This document shows, piece by piece, positions 1-7,671 of a stretch of 64,000 bases of DNA. The notes under the pieces were generated by a model that saw nothing but the letters and a program-made list of their open reading frames with translations, made no database searches and was not told where the DNA came from. The DNA lies in assembly GCF_000498575.2 (NCBI RefSeq), contig NZ_AWSQ01000004.1:201527-265526 (forward strand). Direction: 5' to 3'. Made by a program: the position numbers and the translations under genes. Each line of letters starts with the position of its first letter. Within the stretch, counting starts at the first letter, position 1. The DNA comes from Pseudomonas taeanensis MS-3 (lineage in GTDB: Bacteria > Pseudomonadota > Gammaproteobacteria > Pseudomonadales > Pseudomonadaceae).

Positions 1-2
1 AT

Positions 3-383
3 ATTTGCTCGACCGCAACGGCGAACCTGCGCCGGGTACAACAACTACTGGGCGCACGCGCGGGCCGGGACGTGTTCATGTACTCGCTAACCCTACAGCC
101 GGAGCTGGATACGCCTGAGCTGCTCAAGGCCTATGCCGAGCTGCACCGCGTCGATCCAGGCTGGCTGTTCCTCACTGGCGCATCCGCTGACATCGAGGAA
201 CTGCGCTACAGCCTCGGGTTCTCTGATCCCGATCCGCTGGTCGACAGTGACCAGACCACCCACACTGGCATGCTCCGCGTCGGCAACGACGCCTTCCAAC
301 GCTGGACCATGGCACCCGCACTGGCTGAACCCAGGCAAATCCTGGCGACCATCAACCATGTCAGCCGCACCCTGACGTTTTAG
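3..383 (+). CDS. SCO1/SenC-family protein, C-terminal part (5' end outside window)
   Basis: The open frame enters from the left edge and encodes about 126 residues before TAG at 381-383. The residues include DVFMYSLTLQPELDTPELLKAY, cut here to its key features: a strand, then the DTP motif that follows the copper-site region in SCO1/SenC/PrrC thioredoxin-fold proteins, then GWLFLTG. Family members deliver copper to cytochrome oxidase or act as periplasmic thiol/copper proteins. Where the family CxxxC copper motif is expected, the visible start reads ICSTATANL, so only one Cys is seen and the second position is Ala. The rest of the site lies outside the window, so function is open. No downstream partner is visible because the repeat array starts about 100 bp later. 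Confidence 0.72.
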   Translation: MCSTATANLRRVQQLLGARAGRDVFMYSLTLQPELDTPELLKAYAELHRVDPGWLFLTGASADIEELRYSLGFSDPDPLVDSDQTTHTGMLRVGNDAFQRWTMAPALAEPRQILATINHVSRTLTF

Positions 384-397
384 TGCCGGCTAGCGGC

Positions 398-1461
398 TTA
401 CCCACAGCGCCCGTGGATAGCGCTGTGGATAAGCTGTACGGACTGGCACACAGCCCTAGTCCCGCAGCGACTGCAGAGATCTGATTATTTTTTGAGCTAT
501 ATCAATAAGATAGCTAACCACTTAGACACAATATCTGTGCGCCGAGTTGTGGATAAGCTGTGCCCTGCTGGACACAGGCCACAGCCTGCGGGGCGTAGCG
601 CTCGCTGAGTGTTTTTCGTACAGCGACAATATCTCAGACTGATCCACGTAGGCCAACTCGCTCAGCACCTGGCAAAACTCGCAGCCCATCTTCGCGCCGC
701 GCCGTCCTCCAATTTTTTAAGCGTTATCAACAAGCTAGCCTGCCATTTAGTCACAATATCTGTGCGCCGCGCTGTGGATAAGCTGTGCCCTGCTGGGCAC
801 AGGCCACAGCCTGCGGGGCGTAGCGCTCGCTGAGTGTTTTTCGTACAGCGTGAATGTCCCAGGCAGAACCGCGCAGGGCAACTCGCTCAGCACCTGGCAA
901 AATTCGCAGCTCATCTTCGCGCCGCGCTGTCCCCCCAGTTTTTTAAGCGTTATCAACAAGATAGGCTTCCACTTAAACACAATATCTGTGCGCCTAGTTG
1001 TGGATAAGCTGTGCCCTGCTGGACACAGACCACAGCCTGCGGGGCTTGGCGCTCACTGTATGTTTTTTGTACAGCGGCAATATCCCAGACAGAACCGCGC
1101 AGGAAAACTCGCTAAGCACCTGGCAACTCCCTGCGCCTGCTCGCAGCGCTACGCCGTCCTCAAAATTTTTTAAGCGTTATCAACAAGATAGCCCGCCACT
1201 TAAACACAATATCTGTGCGCCGAGTTGTGGATAAGCTGTGCCCTGCTGGACACAGACCACAGCCTGCGGGGCGTGGCGCTCACTGTATGTTTTTTGTACA
1301 GCGGCAATATCCCAGGCAGAACCGCGCAGGGAAACTCGCTAAGCTCCTGGCAACTCCCTGCGCCTGCTCGTCGCGCTACGCCGTCCTCAAAATTTTTTAA
1401 GCGTTATCAACAAGATAGCCCGCCACTTAAACACAATATCTGTGCGCCGAGCTGTGGATAA
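398..1461. promoter_or_regulatory. Cluster of DnaA-box sequences (6 exact)
   Basis: The exact consensus TTATCCACA lies on the minus strand (TGTGGATAA on plus) at 424-432, 548-556, 773-781, 999-1007, 1226-1234 and 1453-1461. Near matches sit at 398-406 (TTACCCACA, plus) and 412-420. A second, one-mismatch form, TTATCAACA, occurs on the plus strand at 724-732, 950-958, 1177-1185 and 1404-1412, each preceded by a run of T. All exact boxes have the same orientation, and the last five are 225-227 bp apart because they ride on the tandem repeat. By composition this could bind or titrate DnaA, but that is inferred, not shown. No replication gene is adjacent. Confidence 0.6.
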
Positions 1462-1528
1462 GCTGTGCCCTGCTGGACACAGGCCAGCACCTGCGGGGCG
1501 TGGCGCGCGCTGTGTGTTTTTTGTACAG
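488..1528. repeat. Five-unit ~226-bp tandem repeat array, non-coding
   Basis: Units start at the T6 tract: A 488-712, B 713-938, C 939-1165, D 1166-1392, and E 1393-1528 (truncated just after TGTACAG). C, D and the present part of E are nearly identical; A and B are more diverged. In each full unit the order is T-tract, TTATCAACA-like site (degenerate in A), ACAATATCTGTGCGCC block, exact DnaA box, imperfect palindrome around GACACAGGCCACAG, TGTACAG-like block, and GAACCGCGCAGG block. The array fills 384-1602 between the SCO-type gene and a LysR gene. Short open frames inside it are repeat-encoded, have no Shine-Dalgarno site and are not called. Confidence 0.9.
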
Positions 1529-1602
1529 AAGCCCCCACGGACAAAGCCTTTGGGGGGTGTCCCGCTCAGCACCAAGCCACAAGGTAGCAGTGAGGTAGCC
1601 GC

Positions 1603-2508
1603 TCAGCTTCTGTAACTGTCCGGCACCTCATGGGCTACGAAGGCCCGCATATGCTCGAGGAACCGCTGGTGAAACTTCGAAAGCCGGGCCTGGGTGGGCA
1701 TCAGCATGCTGAAATCCATCTCGATCGCCGGCTCGAAAGCGCGAAACAGCACGCCCGTGCCGCGGTATTCCAGCGCGCTGATGGCATCCACCAGGGCGAC
1801 CCCGGCGCCCTGCTCGACGAACATGCACATGGGGATCGACAGTTGGGTCTCCAGGCGCAGTTCTCGCTCGACGTCGTGGGCGGCGAAAATCGCGTCGATA
1901 TGCTGGCGCGAGGCGATCGCCTGCGGGTAGGAGATGAAGGCCTCACCCTGCAGGTCCTCGGGCACTATCAGCGCCTTGTCCTGTAGACGATGGCCGACCG
2001 GTAGCGCACAGAGCAGCCGCGACTTCAGCAGCTTCTCGCTGCGCGGACTGGGGTAGGTGTTGGGCTGCACGATAAACCCCAGGTCGCAGCGCTGCCCCAC
2101 CACCTGGTCCACCACTTCGCGCGAGGATTGCACCACCAGGGTGATCTGCGCCTGCTCGTGCTGTTTGAGAAAGGCGCTGATCGCCCGCGGCAGAAAGGAC
2201 AGCCCCAGTGCCGGTGCGCAGGCGATATGCAGCGAACCGCGGGTGAGGCTGCCGATCTCCCGCGCGGTACGGGCGATGCGTTCCACGCCGAGCAGCGAGC
2301 GCTGCACTTCTTCGTACAGCACCAGCGCCTCCGGGGTGGGCTGCAGACGACCTTTGCTCCGCTCGAACAGGGCGAAGCCGATGTCCTCCTCCAGCGCACC
2401 GATCAGACGGGTCGCCGCCGGCTGGGAGATGTGCAGCATCTCCGCGGCACGGGTGACGGTCTGCCCGAGAATGACCGCGCGAAAGGCTTCCAATTGACGC
2501 AGGTTCAT
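1603..2508 (-). CDS. LysR-family transcriptional regulator
   Basis: 301 residues, normal LysR length. The N-terminal winged helix-turn-helix spans about residues 3-60 (LRQLEAFRAV, then AAEMLHISQPAATRLIGALE), followed by a periplasmic-binding-type effector domain. It is divergent from the oxidase operon starting at 2666, with 157 bp between, which is the usual arrangement for a LysR activator of the neighbouring operon. The overall look recalls regulators of opine and basic amino-acid catabolism (OccR/NocR type), which fits the neighbours, but the ligand is not identifiable from sequence. The start is ATG at 2506-2508. Confidence 0.9.
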   Translation of the reverse strand: MNLRQLEAFRAVILGQTVTRAAEMLHISQPAATRLIGALEEDIGFALFERSKGRLQPTPEALVLYEEVQRSLLGVERIARTAREIGSLTRGSLHIACAPALGLSFLPRAISAFLKQHEQAQITLVVQSSREVVDQVVGQRCDLGFIVQPNTYPSPRSEKLLKSRLLCALPVGHRLQDKALIVPEDLQGEAFISYPQAIASRQHIDAIFAAHDVERELRLETQLSIPMCMFVEQGAGVALVDAISALEYRGTGVLFRAFEPAIEMDFSMLMPTQARLSKFHQRFLEHMRAFVAHEVPDSYRS

Positions 2509-2665
2509 TCGTCACAACCCCATAACAAAAAGACATGGCCTTGCCAAAATAAAGCATTTTTCATCGTTGAATAAGCCCCCTAGGATCAATCACACCTGCA
2601 CAGACAAGGCAGCCTGCCTGAGCTCCAGCACAAGAGCTGGAGCAATCCTGACTGAGGCACACCCT
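2509..2665. promoter_or_regulatory. Divergent promoter region, LysR gene / oxidase operon
   Basis: This 157-bp AT-rich stretch lies between the LysR gene (minus) and the FAD oxidase operon (plus). It should hold both promoters and the LysR site. I see AT-rich patches around 2525-2570 but could not fix a single T-N11-A box with confidence. The Shine-Dalgarno GAGG at 2654-2657 supports the ATG at 2666. Confidence 0.45.
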
Positions 2666-3790
2666 ATGCAAAAAACTGAGATCATGGTCATTGGCGGCGG
2701 CTTGGCCGGCATGGCCGTCGCCTATGGCCTGGCTCGGCTGGGGCGCCAGGTCAGCGTGCTGGACGAGGGCGATACGGCCTTACGTGCGGCGCGCAGCAAC
2801 TTCGGCCTGCTCTGGGTACAGGGCAAGGGCTACGGCATGCCGGCTTATGCGCGATGGACTCTGCAGTCCGTGGCGCTGTGGCCGCAGCTGGCGCGCTTGC
2901 TGCTGGACGACACCGGCATCGAGGTGCACTTGCGCCAACCCGGCGGCTTTCAGCTGTGCCTGTCCGATGCGGAGATGGCCGAAGAAAGCCGTCGTCTGTG
3001 CTGGCTCAAAGATGCTCTGGATGGCGACTATCCCTTCGAACTGCTCGACCCGGCCGCACTGCGCAAACGCCTGCCCGGTGTCGGCCCGCAGGTAGTCGGC
3101 GCCTGCTATTCGCCGCTGGATGGCCACGTCAATCCGCTCAAATTGCTGCGCGCTCTGCATGCCGCCTGTCAAACACGCGGGGTGACGTTGCTCAATGGCC
3201 GCCGCGTCAGTGGCATCGCGCAACGCGGCGAGGGCTTCGAGATTGCCAGCGGCGACCAGCGCTGGCACAGCGAGCGCCTGGTGCTGGCGGCCGGGTTGGG
3301 CAACCGGGAGCTCGGCGCCTTGCTGGGCCAGCCGGTACCAGTACAACCCAGTCGCGGGCAGATTCTGGTGACCGAACGCCTCGAACCCTTCCTGCACTAC
3401 CCCACCAGCACCGTCCGCCAGACCGACGAAGGCACCGTGCAGCTGGGCGATTCGGCGGAGTCGGTGGGCTTCGACGACGGCACCAGCAGCGCGGTGATGG
3501 CCGATATCGCCGGGCGCGCGGTGCGGTGTTTTCCACGCCTGGCGAATGTGCGTCTGGTGCGTGCCTGGGGCGCGTTGCGGGTATTGAGCCCAGATGGCGC
3601 GCCGATCTATCAGGCCCTGCCCGGTGCGCCGGGCGCCAGCCTGCTGTCCTGCCACAGCGGCGTGACCCTGGCCGCCGCCCATGCACTGCGCCTGGCGCCC
3701 TGGATCGCCGGGGAACAGGCACTGCCGGAGATCAGCCCCTTCGACCTGCAACGTTTCACCACCCCTGCCGAGGTGCGTCATGCCAGCTGA
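2666..3790 (+). CDS. FAD-dependent oxidoreductase, DAO fold (OoxB/HcnC/LhpB-like subunit)
   Basis: 374 residues from ATG 2666, chosen over an upstream TTG because GAGG lies 8 nt before it and the dinucleotide-binding strand VIGGGLAG then begins near residue 7. The fold is the D-amino-acid-oxidase type: N-terminal Rossmann GxGxxG, mid-protein GHVNP and a C-terminal RAWGALR-like FAD contact. Family members oxidise secondary or D-amino acids and opines. It overlaps the next gene by 11 nt. Together with the small 2Fe-2S protein and the 468-residue flavoprotein it has the layout of heterotrimeric octopine/nopaline oxidase, D-hydroxyproline dehydrogenase and hydrogen cyanide synthase. Which substrate applies is not decided by sequence. 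Confidence 0.86.
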   Translation: MQKTEIMVIGGGLAGMAVAYGLARLGRQVSVLDEGDTALRAARSNFGLLWVQGKGYGMPAYARWTLQSVALWPQLARLLLDDTGIEVHLRQPGGFQLCLSDAEMAEESRRLCWLKDALDGDYPFELLDPAALRKRLPGVGPQVVGACYSPLDGHVNPLKLLRALHAACQTRGVTLLNGRRVSGIAQRGEGFEIASGDQRWHSERLVLAAGLGNRELGALLGQPVPVQPSRGQILVTERLEPFLHYPTSTVRQTDEGTVQLGDSAESVGFDDGTSSAVMADIAGRAVRCFPRLANVRLVRAWGALRVLSPDGAPIYQALPGAPGASLLSCHSGVTLAAAHALRLAPWIAGEQALPEISPFDLQRFTTPAEVRHAS

Positions 3791-4121
3791 CAGTCTGTTC
3801 CGTCAATTGCCCACGGACGCTGGGCTGCTCAGCATCGAGTTCGATGGCCAGACCTTGCAGGTGCCGGCCGGCGTCTCGCTGGCGGCCGCCTTGCTCGCCA
3901 GCGGCGTGCGCCGCAGCCGCAGCACCCCGGTGAACGGCAGCCCGCGCGCGCCCTACTGCATGATGGGGGTGTGCTTCGAATGCCTGGTTGAGGTGGATGG
4001 CGTGCCTAACTGCCAGGCCTGCCTATTGCCGGTTGCGCCCGGCCTGCGCGTGCGCAGCCAGCACGGGGCCCGCAGCCTGAGCCCGGCGTCCGCGCTGGAG
4101 GAGCACCACGATGACGCTTGA
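3780..4121 (+). CDS. (2Fe-2S)-binding small subunit of FAD oxidase complex
   Basis: 113 residues. It is a Fer2_4-type ferredoxin-like domain with Cys60, Cys65, Cys68 and Cys78/Cys81 in the CMMGVCFEC...CQAC arrangement that ligates a 2Fe-2S cluster. In the related HcnA and hydroxyproline/opine oxidase gamma subunits this protein passes electrons between the two flavoproteins. The start ATG 3780 lies inside the end of the upstream gene and the stop overlaps the next start by 11 nt, so translation is probably coupled. Cytoplasmic; no signal peptide. Confidence 0.86.
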   Translation: MPADSLFRQLPTDAGLLSIEFDGQTLQVPAGVSLAAALLASGVRRSRSTPVNGSPRAPYCMMGVCFECLVEVDGVPNCQACLLPVAPGLRVRSQHGARSLSPASALEEHHDDA

Positions 4122-5517
4122 AACCTTCGACCTGCTGATCATCGGCGCCGGCCCGGCCGGCTTGAGCGCAGCGCTCGAGGCGCGCCGCCATGGCCTGAGC
4201 GTGGCGCTGCTGGACGAGCAGCGCTCCCCCGGCGGACAGATCTACCGCAACATCGACCACAGCGACCCGCAGCGCCTGGCGATACTGGGTGCGGATTACC
4301 AGGCCGGTTTGCGTCTGAGCCAGGCCTTTATGGCCTGCGGCGCGCGCTACATCGCCGGTGCAGCGGTATGGCAAGTCACCCCGCAGAAACAGGTGCACTA
4401 CCTGCTCGACGGCCGCGCCTATGTGCTGCAGGCGCGCCGCTTGCTGATCGCCACCGGCGCCTATGAGCGGCCCATGCCGATTCCCGGCTGGACCCTGCCC
4501 GGGGTGATGACCGCCGGTGCCGGGCAGATCCTGCTGAAAAGTGCCGCGCTGCTGCCAGCCGCTCCGGTGATCCTGGCCGGCTGTGGCCCACTGCTGTATC
4601 TGTTGGCCGTGCAGTACCTGCGCGCCGGCATTGCCCTGGCGGCGCTGGTCGACACCAGCAGTCATGCCGATGCCCTGCGCGCCTGGCGTCAGTTGCCGAA
4701 AGCCCTGCGCGGCTGGCGCGACCTGCTCAAGGGCGTGTCACTGCTGGCCAGCTTGCGCCGCGCCGGGGTGAAGCATTATCGCGGTGCGCGCGATCTGGCG
4801 ATTGAGGGCGAAGAGCAGGCTCAGGCCCTGCGTTTCAGCAGTGGCGGCGTCGAGCGCCGCATTCCGGCGAGCTTGATCCTGCTGCATCAGGGCGTGGTGC
4901 CGAACACCCAGATCAGCTGGTCGCTGCGCCTGCAGCACCACTGGAGCAGCGAACAACTGTGCTGGAGCGTCGAGCGCGACGCCTGGGGCGAGACCAGCCT
5001 GGCAGGCATCTTCATCGCCGGTGACAGCGGCGCCATTGGCGGCGCGCTGGTGGCACAACAACAGGGCCGACTCGCTGCCCTGGCCATCGTCGGACAGTTG
5101 CAACGCCTCGCTGCGCCTGCCATCGAGGCACTCGCCAAGCCCTACCGCCACGCCTTGGCCCGACAGCTCGCCGCGCGACCATTGCTCGACGCCCTGTACC
5201 GCCCGCCACTGGAAAGTCGCGTGCCGGCGGATTCGGTCATCGTCTGCCGCTGCGAAGAAGTCAGCGCCGGCGACGTTCGCCAGCACGTCGACCTTGGCTG
5301 CCTCGGCCCCAACCAGACCAAGGCCTTCGGCCGCTGCGGCATGGGCCCCTGCCAGGGCCGCCTGTGCGGCCTGAGCGTGACTGAAGTGATTGCTGAGCGC
5401 CGTGGCGTCTGCCCCGAGCAGGTCGGCTACTACCGCATCCGCTCGCCCTTGAAACCCATCACCCTCGCCCAGTTGGCCAGTGAGCCCACAGCCAGCGCCC
5501 TCCAGGAGTCCTTATGA
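4111..5517 (+). CDS. FAD/NAD(P)-binding oxidoreductase with C-terminal BFD-like [2Fe-2S] domain (OoxA/HcnB-like)
   Basis: 468 residues. An N-terminal FAD-binding GAGPAGLSAA motif lies at about residues 12-21, a second Rossmann segment (VILAGCGPLLYLLA) at about 152-165, and FIAGDSGAIGG near 305 is the FAD-capping motif. The C-terminal tail has CRCEEV near residue 379 and GRCGMGPCQGRLC near 407-419, the Cys set of a BFD-type [2Fe-2S] domain. It is the alpha-type subunit of the oxidase complex with the two upstream genes, preceded by GGAGGAG. The alternative, hydrogen cyanide synthase HcnB, is less likely because of the RidA and HisJ-type neighbours. Confidence 0.86.
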   Translation: MTLETFDLLIIGAGPAGLSAALEARRHGLSVALLDEQRSPGGQIYRNIDHSDPQRLAILGADYQAGLRLSQAFMACGARYIAGAAVWQVTPQKQVHYLLDGRAYVLQARRLLIATGAYERPMPIPGWTLPGVMTAGAGQILLKSAALLPAAPVILAGCGPLLYLLAVQYLRAGIALAALVDTSSHADALRAWRQLPKALRGWRDLLKGVSLLASLRRAGVKHYRGARDLAIEGEEQAQALRFSSGGVERRIPASLILLHQGVVPNTQISWSLRLQHHWSSEQLCWSVERDAWGETSLAGIFIAGDSGAIGGALVAQQQGRLAALAIVGQLQRLAAPAIEALAKPYRHALARQLAARPLLDALYRPPLESRVPADSVIVCRCEEVSAGDVRQHVDLGCLGPNQTKAFGRCGMGPCQGRLCGLSVTEVIAERRGVCPEQVGYYRIRSPLKPITLAQLASEPTASALQESL

Positions 5518-5867
5518 ACAGCATCCGACGCATCGACAGCAATCCCCGCCTCAGTCGCGTGGTGGTGCACAACGGCGTGGCCTGGCTCAGCGGCATAGTC
5601 GCCGCCGACTGCAGTCAGGACGTGCGCGGGCAAACCCGCCAGGTGCTGCAACGCCTTGAGGAATTACTGGCAGAGGTCGGCAGCGACAAGAGCCGCCTGC
5701 TCAGTGCACAGATCTGGATGAAGGACATGCTCGGCGACTTCACGGCGATGAACGAGCAGTGGAGCGCCTGGTTCGCCCCCGGCGAAACGCCAGCCCGCGC
5801 CACCGCCCAAGTGACCTTCGACGATCCGGCCATTCGCCTTGAGCTGATCGTCACCGCTGCGGTCTGA
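5514..5867 (+). CDS. RidA/YjgF-family protein
   Basis: 117 residues, the usual RidA length. RATAQVTF contains the conserved Arg that holds the substrate carboxylate in deaminating RidA proteins, and the chorismate-mutase-like fold pattern is complete. RidA proteins hydrolyse reactive imine/enamine products of amino-acid oxidation. The gene starts within the stop of the oxidase subunit (ATGA overlap), so this protein probably clears the imino acid made by the complex. Confidence 0.88.
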   Translation: MNSIRRIDSNPRLSRVVVHNGVAWLSGIVAADCSQDVRGQTRQVLQRLEELLAEVGSDKSRLLSAQIWMKDMLGDFTAMNEQWSAWFAPGETPARATAQVTFDDPAIRLELIVTAAV

Positions 5868-6029
5868 GCACGGCATTCACCCTGAACCCACCGGGCCCGC
5901 CCGGAGGTATGGCCAGAATGGCCAGCCAAGCGCCATGCACAGCAGTCATTCGACGTGCTGCTGCCGATAACGGGTGACTTCATTTCCTGGAGCATCCGGA
6001 TTACAACAACAACGTAATTGGAGCCACCT

Positions 6030-6812
6030 ATGAATCGCTACAGCACTCTCAAGACCCTCGGCCTGGCGACCCTGGTCGCCTTTGCCTGCACCGCCCAGGC
6101 CGCCGACAAGCACCTGCGCCTGGGCATCGAGGCGGCCTACCCGCCGTTCGCCTACAAGACCCCGGATAACCAGATCCAGGGCTTCGATTACGACATCGGC
6201 CAGGCCCTGTGCGCCGAGATGAAGGTCACCTGCGAATGGAAGGAGGTCGAGTTCGACGGCCTGATCCCCTCGCTCAAGGTGCGCAAGATCGACGCGGCTC
6301 TGTCGTCGGTATCGATCACCGAGGAACGCCTGAAGTCGGTGGACTTCAGCCACAGCTACTACCGCGTCCCGGCCAAGCTGGTCGCCCGCACGGGCAACGG
6401 CATCGACAGCATCCCGGCCGACCTCAAGGGCAAGCGCATCGGCGTGCAGCGCGCCACCAACTTCGACCGTTACGCCAGCGAGTATTTTGAGCCCGCCGGT
6501 GCCGAGATCGTTCGCTATGGCACCCAGAACGAGGTGTTCCTCGACCTGCTGGCCGGCCGTCTGGATGCCAGCCTGGCTGGCTCCATCGCCATCGAAGAAG
6601 GCCTGCTGAAGAAGCCGGAAGGCAGCCCCTTTCAGTTCGTTGGGCCGAACTTCAGCGAAGAGCAGTATTTCGGCACCGGTGCCGGCATCGCGGTGCGCAA
6701 GAACGACCCACTGGCCGCCGAGCTGAACAAGGCCCTGGCCGCCATCCGCGCCAACGGTACCTACGAGCAGATCCGCAAGAAGTACTTCGACTTCGACATC
6801 TACGGCGACTGA
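6030..6812 (+). CDS. Periplasmic amino-acid-binding protein, HisJ/ArgT (SBP_bac_3) family
   Basis: 260 residues from ATG 6030 with GGAG 7 nt upstream. A signal peptide (residues 1 to about 23, ending AQA) is followed by the family signature LRLGIEAAYPPFAY, GFDYDIGQALCAEM and FDGLIPSLKVRKIDAALSS-type segments. Relatives bind arginine, ornithine, lysine, histidine or opines for an ABC importer. No permease or ATPase gene follows; a hairpin lies 9 bp after the stop, so it must share a transporter encoded elsewhere. Its place behind the oxidase genes suggests that it delivers their substrate. Confidence 0.9.
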   Translation: MNRYSTLKTLGLATLVAFACTAQAADKHLRLGIEAAYPPFAYKTPDNQIQGFDYDIGQALCAEMKVTCEWKEVEFDGLIPSLKVRKIDAALSSVSITEERLKSVDFSHSYYRVPAKLVARTGNGIDSIPADLKGKRIGVQRATNFDRYASEYFEPAGAEIVRYGTQNEVFLDLLAGRLDASLAGSIAIEEGLLKKPEGSPFQFVGPNFSEEQYFGTGAGIAVRKNDPLAAELNKALAAIRANGTYEQIRKKYFDFDIYGD

Positions 6813-6820
6813 TCAGCCAA

Positions 6821-6876
6821 CGCTCGCCGCGGCCCCGAGGCTGCGGGGCTGCGGGGCTGCGGGGCTGCGGCGAGCG
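6821..6876 (+). terminator. GC-rich hairpin with internal 9-bp tandem repeats after the binding-protein gene
   Basis: A 16-nt arm at 6821-6836 pairs with 6861-6876 with one mismatch. The region between and into the 3' arm contains four near-identical copies of the 9-mer GCTGCGGGG. There is no U-run, so it is a transcript-end or stability hairpin rather than a classical intrinsic terminator. The repeats give alternative pairings. Confidence 0.5.
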
Positions 6877-7053
6877 TGGTGGTTAACGGCTCAATAGGTG
6901 TGTCCGGGCAGAAGCATCAGCGGTGTTCACTGGACGAGAGGACTAACATACCCGAGCGCAGCCGCGCGATCTCCAGCGCCCCGCTGTCGACAGTCGCAGC
7001 GCCAACCTAACCAGCCCCCATTCTCGCCCTTGCCCGCCCTTTGCCTGCAGCGG

Positions 7054-7671
7054 TTAACGAGGCCGCTCGGCCTGGGCCAAGCTGGCTCGCAGCGCTCTGG
7101 CCACCTGCACCTGAATCGCATAGGCCGGCGCCTCGACAGCCTGATAATCCCGGGTATAGCGCGAGGCAAATTCGCCAACCCCCCATTGCTGATACTGCTG
7201 CACATGCTTCAACTCATGCGCCCAGAGCGCGACGTTGTTGAGGGCGTCATCGGCAGAGCGGAAGACGATGATGTCCACCAGGGTGACGGCATTCACATCG
7301 GGGTTCTGCAGCATGGTATGCGCCGCGTTCAGCTCCACATCATCGCCCACCTTGTAGCGGGCCAACTCGAGCACCTGAAGGTCATAGTAGGGCTCGAGCT
7401 GGGCACGGATATTCAGCGGGATTTGCCGAACATCGCCGGCTGCCGCGGTGTTGCGCGATTGCACTATCCACCGCTGCAATCCAGAGGCGGCCACCTGGCT
7501 GACGCTGTCGAATATCGAGCCCATGTCCTCTTTCGAGCCTGGCGCACAAAAGCAGGTGATCACGCAGACTTCATGCTGCCCGACCGGGCAGGCGAAAACA
7601 GCGGATGAAGCGCCCAAGGCAACCAACAGCACCGTTGAACGGCAAAGCTGACGCAAAAAAACCGCTGACAA
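7054..7671 (-). CDS. Secreted HELKH-motif protein (DUF4157-like putative metallopeptidase)
   Basis: 205 residues from a TTG at 7671, preferred because GGGAG lies just upstream and a clean signal peptide follows (positively charged start, hydrophobic core, cleavage near SSAVFA before CPVG). An ATG at 7719 would add 16 residues. The mature part has several early Cys (C..C..CFC) and, near the end, WAHELKHVQQYQQWG followed by FASRYT, a HExxH-like zinc motif in the form seen in DUF4157/eCIS-core proteins. Such domains occur in predicted toxins and peptidase-like proteins. No immunity, secretion or eCIS genes are adjacent, so its role is unknown. Confidence 0.66.
   Translation of the reverse strand: MSAVFLRQLCRSTVLLVALGASSAVFACPVGQHEVCVITCFCAPGSKEDMGSIFDSVSQVAASGLQRWIVQSRNTAAAGDVRQIPLNIRAQLEPYYDLQVLELARYKVGDDVELNAAHTMLQNPDVNAVTLVDIIVFRSADDALNNVALWAHELKHVQQYQQWGVGEFASRYTRDYQAVEAPAYAIQVQVARALRASLAQAERPR

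Noticed and set aside
850..1461. Several open frames of 60-107 codons inside the tandem repeats
   Set aside because: They recur with the repeat unit, have no ribosome site, no domain and low-complexity composition; they are explained by the repeat.
398..1528. Chromosomal or plasmid replication origin
   Set aside because: No dnaA, dnaN, rpmH, gidA or rep gene is nearby, and all exact boxes share one orientation and the repeat period. A DnaA-binding locus is kept as a hypothesis, an origin is not.
398..1528. CRISPR array
   Set aside because: The repeat units are about 226 bp with no unique spacers of 30-40 bp and no cas genes.
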